Source: Silvimonas sp. JCM 19000 (lineage in GTDB: Bacteria; Pseudomonadota; Gammaproteobacteria; Burkholderiales; Chitinibacteraceae). From it: 18,372 nt of DNA. The DNA lies in contig BBFD01000045.1 in assembly GCA_001313065.1 (NCBI GenBank), positions 1 through 18,372 on the forward strand, read 5' to 3'. Positions 10,898-18,372 of this stretch are shown here, piece after piece (positions within the stretch are counted from its first letter, which is position 1; each line of letters starts with the position of its first letter). Below the pieces are notes generated by a model. That model worked only from the letters and a program-made list of their open reading frames with translations, did no database searches and was not told where the DNA came from. The translations under genes were made by a program, and so were the position numbers.

Positions 10898-13316
10898 TCA
10901 CTCCGCCGAGGCTGCGGGCGCCAGTACCGTGCGGTTGCCGTTGGTTTCCATCGGGCTGACCAGTCCGGCCGCTTCCATTTGTTCAATCAAGCGCGCGGCG
11001 CGGTTATAGCCGATGCGCAGTTGCCGTTGTACGGACGAAATCGAAGCGCGGCGGCTTTTCAGCACAAACTGCACGGCGTCGTCATACAGCGGATCGGAAT
11101 CTTCGCTCGCACCGCCACCAGCGCCCCCTGCATCAGCCCACGGCGCGCCGCCACTGGCCGCGCCTTCGGCCTCGAAGCCGCCATTGAGGATGCCGTCGAT
11201 GTAATCGGGCTCGCCGGTTGATTTGAGAAACGCCACCACCTTATGCACTTCTTCATCCGCTACAAACGCGCCATGTACGCGTTGCGGATAACCGGTGCCC
11301 GGCGGCAGGAACAGCATATCGCCCTGGCCGAGCAAGGCTTCGGCGCCCATCTGGTCCAGAATTGTGCGGCTATCAATCTTTGAAGAAACCTGGAAGGCCA
11401 TCCGGTGGGGATATTGGCCTTGATCAGACCGGTAATCACATCAACGCTAGGCCGTTGCGTGGCCAGGATCAGATGGATGCCCGCCGCACGCGCCTTCTGC
11501 GCCAGCCGGGCAATCAGTTCTTCGATCTTCTTGCCTGCCACCATCATCAGGTCGGCAAACTCGTCGACCACCACCACCACGAACGGCAGATGCTCTAGCT
11601 GTTCGGGCTCGTCCGGGTTAATCGAGAACGGATTGGTCAGCGGTTTGCCGGCTTTCTCGCGTCTTTCACTTTCTGGTTAAAGCCGGCCAGATTGCGCACG
11701 CCCATCGCGCTCATCAGGCGATAGCGTTTTTCCATTTCGGCCACACACCAGTTCAGCGCGTTGGCGGCCAGTTTCATATCGGTGACCACGGGCGCGAGCA
11801 AATGCGGGATGCGTCGTAGATCGACAATTCCAGCATTTTGGGGTCGACCATGATAAAGCGCACTTCGTCCGGCGTGGCCTTGTACAGCAGCGACAAAATC
11901 ATCGCGTTTACGCCCACCGATTTGCCCGAGCCGGTCGTGCCCGCCACCAGCATATGCGGCGCGCGGCCGAGGTCGGTGACGATGGGTTTGCCGGTGATGT
12001 CTTTGCCCAGCGCCATGGTCAGGCGCGAGCCCATGGCGTGGAACGGTTCGGACGACAGGATTTCGCTCAGGCGGATCATTTGCCGCGTCGGGTTGGGTAA
12101 TTCCAGGCCCATACAGGTTTTGCCGGGGATGGTTTCCACCACGCGGATAGAAACCAGGCCCAGCGCGCGCGACAAATCCTTCATCAGATTGACGATCTGC
12201 GAGCCTTTAACGCCCACGGCCGGTTCGATTTCGTAACGCGTAATGACCGGGCCGGGATAGGCCGCGATGACTTTGACTTCGACGTTAAAGTCACCCAGCT
12301 TGCGTTCGATCAAACGGCTGGTGAATTCCAGCGTTTCGTGGCTGATGGTTTCTTGCGCCACCGGGGCCGGGGCCAGCAGATTCAGCGGCGGCAGCGCGTT
12401 GGGCTCACCGGGCTGACGCGGCAGATCGTCAAATTCGAACAGGGTAGGCTGTACCGCTTTTTTTTGTGTTCCTGTTCGGCTTTTTTTCTCTGCGGCTTTA
12501 ACCACGGCCTTGGCCAGCGGCACTTCCATCACCGGCTCTTCGATAATCAAAGGCGCTTTATCGACTTGTTTTTTTCTTCTCGACGCTAACGCGTTCCTCG
12601 CGCTGCACGGCGGCCACCCGGCCGATGCGGCGGTCCTGGGCGGCATGCCATGCGGCCACCAGCTTGAGCGCCACCCATTCCAGCGCGCCGCCCAGTTTTT
12701 CCATCAAGTCCAGCCAGGACAAGCCGGTAAACAGAGAAATACCAATTGCCCAAGCCATCGCCAGGGCCAGCGTCGCGCCAGTAAAACCCAACGCGTGATA
12801 CAGCCAACCGCCGAGGGCCAGGCCCAGCACGCCACCGGGAGACAAGGGGAGGGGCATATGCAGGCTGTGCAGCCGCAAGGCTTCCATGCTGCAACTGGCC
12901 ACAATCATCAGCATGAAACCGATGCAGGCCAGCAGTACCACCGGGCGCGAAGATTCATTGATGCGATCGATGCGGCGATAGCCCACCAGATTGCGGCAAA
13001 CAGAAACGTCACCCACCACCAGGCCGAGAAGCCGAACACCGACAGAAAAAATATCAGACAGCCACGCGCCGACCACGCCGCCACGGTTATGGACGTCGGC
13101 ATGCGTGGCACTGTGTGACCAGCCCGGATCTTCTGGCGCCCAGGTGACGAGGGCCAGCACCAGATACAGCACGGCCGCCACCAGCAACAGCCACCATGAT
13201 TCTCGCAACAGATTGGCCAGTTGCGGCGGTAGCGCCGCCTTGACCGAGGCGTTGGCGACGTTTTTCTTGCGGAATAAAGCCATGTTCTTTTGAGTGGATG
13301 CTTGCGGACGGTTCAT
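10898..13316 (-). CDS. ftsK: DNA translocase FtsK (nine indels in the sequence as given)
   Basis: FtsK pumps chromosome ends through the division septum and activates XerCD dimer resolution. The protein shows an N-terminal membrane region of about four helices, a linker, the motor with Walker [15 protein letters not shown] and Walker [14 protein letters not shown], and a C-terminal gamma domain ([20 protein letters not shown]). Missing G/C bases lie near 11404, 11652, 11812 and 12982. Runs too long lie at 12458-12465 (8 for 6), 12481-12487 (7 for 6), 12569-12575 (7 for 6) and 13046-13051 (6 for 5). The corrected gene is 2418 bases, 805 residues, a usual length for short-linker FtsK. The start could be ATG 13316 or, giving [16 protein letters not shown] 13283; neither has a strong ribosome binding site. 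Confidence 0.95.
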
Positions 13317-13448
13317 CGACGGCTCTGGCGCGGGCGACCGGGCGCGTCAAGTCGCTGATTAAAAGTGAGAGATTGCCACAGCAGCGCCTGCGCCGCATCC
13401 ACGGACGTCGGTGCGTTCACAGCGGCGTGGCCGATTGCGCCAGCCGAA

Positions 13449-13469
13449 TGCGCCAGTGGCGCTGGCGCA
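13449..13469. other. Perfect hairpin in the motA-ftsK gap
   Basis: TGCGCCAG, loop TGGCG, CTGGCGCA. It follows the likely motA terminator on the minus strand; function unknown. Confidence 0.4.
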
Positions 13470-13473
13470 CAAC

Positions 13474-13496
13474 GCAAAACGCGCCAGAACGGCGCG
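13474..13496 (-). terminator. Likely terminator of fliA-motA
   Basis: On the minus strand CGCGCC, loop GTTCT, GGCGCG followed by TTTT, 25 bases past the corrected motA stop. Confidence 0.65.
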
Positions 13497-13520
13497 CGTG
13501 GACAAGCGGGTTGGCGTGGC

Positions 13521-14262
13521 TCAGGTCAAAAACCCCGCCAGTTTGTTTTCCATGATGCGCGGGTTCTCGCCATTGGCAATGGTGACGATGCCTTCCATCA
13601 TCATTTCGCGCCGACGCACTTCGGTGTCGATGTGCTGGCGCAACTTGCTGTAAATCGGCAAAAAAAATCAGGTTGGCCGAGCCGACGCCATAAATGGTTG
13701 CCACAAATGCCACCGCAATGCCCGCGCCCAGCTTGCCGGGGTCGGTCAGGTTTTCCATGACGTGGATCAGCCCGAGCACCGCGCCCAGAATGCCGATGGT
13801 GGGCGCATAGCCGCCGGCGGATTCCCAGATACGCGCGGCCGCTTTGGCGCGCAGTTCCCACGCATCGATATCGAGTTCAAGCGCTTTGCGGATCATGTCG
13901 GGTTCCGCGCCATCCACCAGCAACTGGATGCCGCGTTTGACATAAGCGTCTTTCTCCGCCTGCGCATATTGCTCCAGCCCCAGCAGACCGCCGCGGCGCG
14001 CTTGCTGGCTCCAGCCCATCAGTGTGGTAAGAATGCGACGAAAGTCGTGTTGCGGCGGCATGAACACCCACTTCAGCATGCGCACGCCCGCCAGAAAGTC
14101 CGGCAGCCGGCTTTGCAGCATGACGGCGCCGATGGTGCCGCCAATCACGATCAGAAAGGCGGTGAATTGCAGCAGCGAGGCAATATGCCCGCCCTCGAGC
14201 CATTGCCCCAGCACGATGGCCGAGATGCCCAGCACTAATCCGATTACGCTTGTTTTGTCCAT
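13521..14262 (-). CDS. motC: Flagellar motor stator protein, MotA/MotC (PomA-like) family (one extra base)
   Basis: MotA-type proteins form the ion channel of the flagellar stator with a MotB-type partner in the inner membrane. The N-terminus MDKTSVIGLVLGISAIVLGQ and the motif LEGGHIASLL fit the MotC/PomA branch. The later helices carry the family motif GYAPTIGILGAVLGLIHVM and LGAGIAVAFVATIYGVGSAN. The eight-A run at 13660-13667 should be seven; the frame then reads LIFLPIYSKLRQHIDTEV, EGIVTIANGENPRIMENKLA and stops at 13521. Corrected length 246 residues. It follows fliA by 45 bases. The usual motD (motB-like) partner is not next; ftsK is. The MotA/MotC subtype call is moderate. Confidence 0.9.
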
Positions 14263-14307
14263 TGAGTCAGCGGGTTGATGTTGTTCTAGAGGGCAGGCTG
14301 GTCAGGT

Positions 14308-15101
14308 TCAGCGATGCAGCCAGTCTTGCACCCGACTGCGCAAACGCGCCACGGCCTGACTATGCAACTGCGAAACACGGGACTCAGTGACGCCCAGTAC
14401 GGCGCCGATTTCTTTGAGGTTCAGCTCCTCATCGTAGTACAAGGCCATGACCAGTTGCTCGCGCTCGGGCAACAAGCCTATGCCTTCAATCAACAGTTTT
14501 TTTAAAACCGCTGTCTTCCAGTTGCGCCAGCGGGTTGGCGTGATGGTCGGCGGTAAACTGGTCCAGCTGGTCGTTTTCGTCTTCGTCTTCAAAGTCTTCG
14601 TAATACACCAGCTGGTGACCACGGGCGTCGGCCAGCATGGTCTGGTATTCGTCCAGCGGCATGCTCATCGAGGTGGCGACTTCGGCCTCGTGTGGCGCGC
14701 GGCCGAGTTTGTGTTCAAGGGCGTGGATGGCTTTTTTCGATATCGCGCATGTTCTTGCGCGTCTGGCGCGGCGCCCAGTCGGCACTGCGCAGCTCGTCCA
14801 GCATGGCGCCGCGTATGCGTTGGGTGGCAAAGGTTTCGAATTGCACGCCGGCGTTGGGATCAAAATTGCGCGCGGCTTCCATCAGGCCGATCAGGCCCAC
14901 CTGGATCAGATCTTCGACTTCAACGCTGGCAGGCAGCCGTGACACCAGGTGGTAAGCGATGCGCTTGACCAGCGGGGCATGCCGGGCGACGCGGTCGTCG
15001 TCGCTCGATGCCTGGGTCTGACGATAAAGATGCAATGCGCGTTGTGCAGGCATACCAGGATTACGGGTCTCTGTGCGATCAATCAAGGGCGGCAGGGTCA
15101 T
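14308..15101 (-). CDS. fliA: Flagellar RNA polymerase sigma-28 factor FliA (two extra bases)
   Basis: FliA directs RNA polymerase to late flagellar and chemotaxis promoters. Region 2 is visible in LVKRIAYHLVSRLPASVEVE, DLIQVGLIGLMEAARNFD and FATQRIRGAMLDELR; region 4 in LPEREQLVMALYYDEELNLK and EIGAVLGVTESRVSQLHSQ. An acidic segment (YYEDFEDEDEND) separates them. Frame breaks at two T runs on the plus strand: 14732-14737 (6 for 5) and 14497-14503 (7 for 6). Corrected length 263 residues. Start ATG 15101 has GAGGGG about 12 bases before it; the ATG giving MPAQRALHLY is the alternative. Confidence 0.95.
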
Positions 15102-15196
15102 GGCGCCAACCTGCCCCTCACGGCGCGCGCCGAGCCACTGTGCGCAACGTGTTCAAGACCAGAATAGTACAGTGGCATGCGATGGTCCGTCGCCTC

Positions 15197-16084
15197 TTAA
15201 TAAGTATCGATCTGGGCCAGTTCGTCTTGCAGGCGATGCAGCAATTGCAGCCGCGACGCAGGCACCTTGCCCGTCTCGACCGCAGCTTGAGCGCGCAGGA
15301 CGGCTCCTGGCGATGGCGGCAGTTATGAAACCGGCATTGGCCTTGCAGGGGGCGGAAATCCGGCATCAAACCCGGCAATTGTTCTTCTTTGACGTGGGCC
15401 AGGCCAAATGACTGCAGGCCGGGCGAATCGATCAGCGCCGTGCCTGCCACCTGATCATCCAGATGGTAGAAAGTGGCATGGGTGGTGGTGTGCTTGCCCG
15501 AATCGAGCGCTTCCGAAATATCGTTGACGCGCGCATTGGCCTCGGGCACCAGTGCATTCAGCAGCGTGGATTTACCCATGCCCGATTGCCCCACCAGCAC
15601 CGAGATATGCCCTTGCAAGCGTTCGCGCAGCGGTGCCACATCCGCCTTGGCGGACAGCGCCAACAGCGGGTAACCCAAGGCTTCGTAATAGCGCAGCGCT
15701 TCGCGCGCAGCGGCGGCCTGGGGTAGATCACATTTGTTCAGCACGATCAGCGGTTCGATGTCTTCGGCCTCGGCGGCAATCAGCGCGCGCCCGATCAGCT
15801 CATCCAGATAGCTGGGCACTGGCGCCACCACAATCGCAATCTGCGTGACATTGGCGGCGATGATCTTGGAGCGCCATTGGTCCGAGCGGTACAGCAAGGT
15901 TTTGCGCGGCAGGGCTTTTTTCGATGACGGCCTGCTCGGCGTTCAGTGGCTTGATCTGCACCAGATCGCCGCAAGCAAAATCAGATTTCTTGCCGCGGGC
16001 GCTGGCGTTCAGGCGGCTGCGGTCGGGCAGTTCGACCATATAACTACGGCCGTGGCTGGCAACGATACGGGCGGTCTGGCTCAT
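15197..16084 (-). CDS. rsgA: Small ribosomal subunit biogenesis GTPase RsgA (two indels)
   Basis: RsgA is a circularly permuted GTPase that tests 30S maturation. Order seen: an N-terminal OB-fold, G4 LNKCDL, G1 GQSGMGKSTLLNAL, the switch region with GKHTTTHATFYHL, G3 DSPG and a C-terminal zinc motif in CRFHNCRHRQEPSC. The six-T run at 15916-15921 should be five (giving VIEKALPRKTLLYRSDQW), and one C is missing near 15286 (giving CALKAAVETGKVPASRLQLL and a stop at 15197-15199). The two errors cancel, leaving 295 residues. Start ATG 16084 lies 36 bases after the phhB stop, so the two are probably cotranscribed. Confidence 0.95.
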
Positions 16085-16120
16085 CGGGCCTGGCCTGGGC
16101 GGAGGGGGGAGGGCATGGTT

Positions 16121-16441
16121 TTAATCAAACAGGGCATCAACTCGGGCTGCACAAATAAAATCGTTACGGGTAAGGCCACCAGCCGAATGCGTCGACCACA
16201 CCAGCGCACAGTGGTTGTAGCTGACGCTCATGTCGGGATGGTGATCTTCGGTATCGGCAATAAAGGCGACGGCATTTACGAATGCCATCGTCTGGTAAAA
16301 AAATTCTTGAAATCCCAGCTTTTTTTGCAGACTGGCTTCAACCTGCTTCCAGCCGTGTAATTGCTCGATCAGGGCGGCCGCTGCGGTCGTATCCAGTTTC
16401 AAGGCATCGTTCTGGCAGTGCTCTTTACTGAGGGCAGACAT
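16121..16441 (-). CDS. phhB: 4a-hydroxytetrahydrobiopterin dehydratase (two hidden indels)
   Basis: This pterin-4a-carbinolamine dehydratase recycles tetrahydropterin used by aromatic amino acid hydroxylases. MSALSKEHCQ, then AALIEQLHGWKQVEASLQK, FYQTMAFVNAVAFIADTEDH and HHPDMSVSYNHCALVWSTHS give the catalytic histidines of the HHP motif. The ORF is open as given but locally wrong. Between two seven-base runs (16297-16303 and 16320-16326) it reads KLGFQEFFYQ, where trimming one base from the second and two from the first gives the canonical SWDFKNFYQ. Corrected length 105 residues. No phenylalanine hydroxylase gene is in the window. It lies between the M48 peptidase gene and rsgA on the same strand. 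Confidence 0.94.
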   Translation of the reverse strand: MSALSKEHCQNDALKLDTTAAAALIEQLHGWKQVEASLQKKLGFQEFFYQTMAFVNAVAFIADTEDHHPDMSVSYNHCALVWSTHSAGGLTRNDFICAARVDALFD

Positions 16442-16465
16442 GGGCGGCTCCTGTTTATGCGGGGA

Positions 16466-17718
16466 TCAAGCCTGCTGTTTGAGCGCGGCAACGCGCAAGC
16501 TGGCAGGGGGATGGCTATCGTAATACACGCTGTGCAAAGGGTCGGGCGTCAGCGTCGATGCGTTGTCGCGATACAGCTTGACCAGTGCGCGGATCAGATC
16601 GGTGGCAGAGGCTTGCTGGGCAGCAAAGGCATCGGCTTCATATTCGTGTTTGCGCGACATATACGAACCCAGCGGTGCAAACAAAAAAGGTGAACACCGG
16701 CAGCACCATAAAGAATAGCGTCAATGCGGTGGCGGTATTGGCCGTCTGTACCCCCAGGCTTGATAGAACCATGCGGCGGGCAATAACTGGCCCAGTACAA
16801 ACAACAGCACGGCCATCAAGCCAAACGACCAGATGCGTGATTTGACGATGTGGTTGCGCTTGAAATGCCCCAGTTCGTGCGCCAGCACGGCTTCGATTTC
16901 ATCACCATCCAGGCGCTGGATCAGCGTATCGAAAAAACACGATGCGCTTGTTGTTGCCCATGCCGGTGAAATACGCGTTGCCATGGCTGGAGCGTTTGGA
17001 GCCATCCATGGTGAAAATCCCGTTCGAGACAAAGCCGCAACGTTGCAACAAGGCTTCGATGCGCTGGCGCAGGCTTTCGTCCGCCAGCGGTTCAAACTTG
17101 TTGAACAGCGGGGCAATCCAGGTCGGGAACACCCACATGATGAAAAAAAACATGAACGCGACCGTGGCCACCCAGACATAAGCCCACCAATAGCTGCCCA
17201 TGCGCCCCATCAGCCAGAGCACCAGCGCCACAAACGGCAGGCCGATCACGGCCATCAGCAGACTCTGGCGCACGGTGTCGCTGATAAACAGCTTTTTTCG
17301 ACATCTGATTAAAGCCAAAGCGCTCTTCAATGCTGAAGGTGCTGTGCCACGAAAACGGCAGGCCGATGATCAACTGGATCAGGCCCAGCAAGGCAATCAT
17401 CGCCACGCCCGCCAGAATGCCGGGGCCAAACCAGCCTTCGGTCAGCCGCATCAACGCATCGATACCGCCGCCCAAGGTGAATGCCAACAACACCATGGCT
17501 TCGAACACGGTGTTGATCATGCCAAAACGGCTTTTCACCACGGTGTAATCGGCGGCGCGTTGATGCGAAGCCAGCGAGATATTGGCGGCAAACGCCTCCG
17601 GCACGGCATTGCGATGGCGGCGCACATGGTTGATCTGGCGCAGCGCTAACCACAATTGCAGCAGCACGCTGGCCACCAGCGCAAACACAAACAGGGCGGA
17701 AAACTGATGGGAAGTCAT
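16466..17718 (-). CDS. M48 family (Ste24-type) membrane metallopeptidase (five indels)
   Basis: An integral membrane zinc endopeptidase related to CAAX protease Ste24. The catalytic motif is VLAHELGHFKRNH (HExxH) with the third zinc ligand in the downstream HEYEADAFA. The N-terminus is the M48 N-terminal domain with several hydrophobic segments, including FSIEERFGFNQM; the C-terminus ends HPPASLRVAALKQQ. T/A runs are too long at 16683-16688, 16932-16937 and 17293-17298 (each 6 for 5), and one G is missing near 16757. The eight-A run at 17143-17150 is in frame but may be five, which would drop one Phe. Corrected length 416 residues (415 if that run is shortened). Start ATG 17718; no strong ribosome binding site. 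Its substrate in bacteria is not known. Confidence 0.92.
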
Positions 17719-17777
17719 ACGGGATATTCTGCAGCGGTCATTGCGGAGAAGTGCAGAGTATAGGGTAAAGCACCCGC

Positions 17778-17806
17778 GCCCGGCGTCAGCGCAAAGCTGG
17801 CCGGGC
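17778..17806. other. GC-rich hairpin between the small membrane protein gene and the M48 gene
   Basis: GCCCGGC (17778-17784) pairs with GCCGGGC (17800-17806), with an inner AGC/GCT. It could end the upstream transcript but has no T run. Confidence 0.4.
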
Positions 17807-17831
17807 GGACGGGGTAGCGGGTCAGCAAGGC

Positions 17832-18305
17832 TTAATCGGCTCGGGCACGTGTAGCCAGCGCCACCACGGCAATGCCCGCGGCCACGATCAGCACATCTTC
17901 GATCAGGCCGCTTTGGGTCTGGCCGATATGTTCCATGGCCTTTTTGCGACCATCCAGCGTGGCATACGCCAGCGGCACCGCAGTGGCGACGGCGATGGCC
18001 GCGCCTTCTTTTTCCTGCCCTTTGGGGGCCAGCGCCGCACCCGCGATCCCGGCACTGGCAACCCGGGCCAGCAAGCCGAGGAACACCGTACGATCAGGCG
18101 CGGATTTCATTTTGTCGCCCGCCAGTTCGCCCGCGCCCATCGCCAACGCGCCGTATTTAAAAAAACCGGATGGTCCAGCAAAGCCAGTTTGCCCGGTGTG
18201 TTGCGCCCCAACAGGCGGGCGGCGGCAAGCGCGGCCATCGGCGTCATGGAGCGGCGCTGGCAACAGCGCCGATCAGTGCGGAGGCGAGCAGATGCGTATC
18301 TTCAT
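17832..18305 (-). CDS. Small membrane protein, DUF4126-like (three indels)
   Basis: No defined function. The corrected product has 157 residues with glycine/alanine-rich hydrophobic segments: THLLASALIGAVASAAPMTP near the start, MGAGELAGDKMKSAPDRTVF in the middle, LLARVASAGIAGAAL, and a C-terminal helix DVLIVAAGIAVVAL. The GELxxDK...P.R pattern recalls DUF4126 proteins; this match is from memory and moderate. Errors: one G missing near 18248, one C near 18300, and a seven-A run at 18159-18165 that should be five (giving DHPVFKYGALAM). The start ATG 18305 has CGGAG nine bases before it and becomes in frame only after the 18300 correction (MKDTHLL). Confidence 0.65.
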
Positions 18306-18372
18306 AGTGATGAACTCCGTGGAGCGACGTGCCCGGGTTGCGGATCACGTCGGGTGGGCAGGGATAAGGGGT

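Noticed and set aside
13317..13520. A motD/motB gene between motA and ftsK
   Set aside because: The gap is only about 200 bases and none of its frames shows OmpA-like or membrane-anchor features.

Overview
The window looks like chromosomal housekeeping DNA from a GC-rich betaproteobacterium, most likely of the order Neisseriales (Chromobacteriaceae or Chitinibacteraceae-like). The reasons are an EarP/EF-P pair whose EF-P carries arginine at position 32, betaproteobacterial ribosomal proteins L28 and a zinc-free L33, a polar-flagellum type fliA-motA pair, and close family resemblance of the other proteins. This placement is inference from protein character, not from a database search.

Layout. 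1-1237 (+): end of earP, then efp. 1290-4053 (-): uvrB followed by truC. 4054-4632: an unusual non-coding stretch built of direct repeats and palindromes, including a 121-bp imperfect palindrome. 4633-9263: an acetate module, with acs, actP and a DUF485 protein on the minus strand and a LysR-type regulator divergent from the DUF485-actP operon. 10275-10676 (-): rpmB-rpmG. 10898-13316 (-): ftsK. 13521-15101 (-): fliA-motA. 15197-17718 (-): an M48 peptidase, a pterin dehydratase and rsgA. 17832-18305 (-): a small membrane protein.

The dominant signal is technical or very strange. Of 17 genes only efp reads through correctly as given. The others carry a systematic set of small indels: 24 A/T runs of six or more bases that are 1-3 bases too long, and 20 places where one base is missing, 18 of them in a short run of G or C. 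When these are corrected by eye against the conserved protein, every complete gene becomes a whole number of codons with its usual family length. I therefore describe the genes as intact genes with sequence errors, not as pseudogenes, and give one span per gene.

How the genes work together: Acs makes acetyl-CoA from acetate imported by ActP, with the DUF485 protein as its usual partner. The LysR-type regulator probably controls both operons, because a matching TGAT-N7-ATCA box lies upstream of each. EarP rhamnosylates Arg32 of EF-P for polyproline translation. FliA and MotA belong to flagellar gene control and the motor. The other genes serve DNA repair, chromosome segregation, ribosome assembly and tRNA modification. 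I found no mobile element, CRISPR array, tRNA or rRNA. The best candidates for something new are the shared LysR-type operators and the palindrome/repeat region at 4260-4568.
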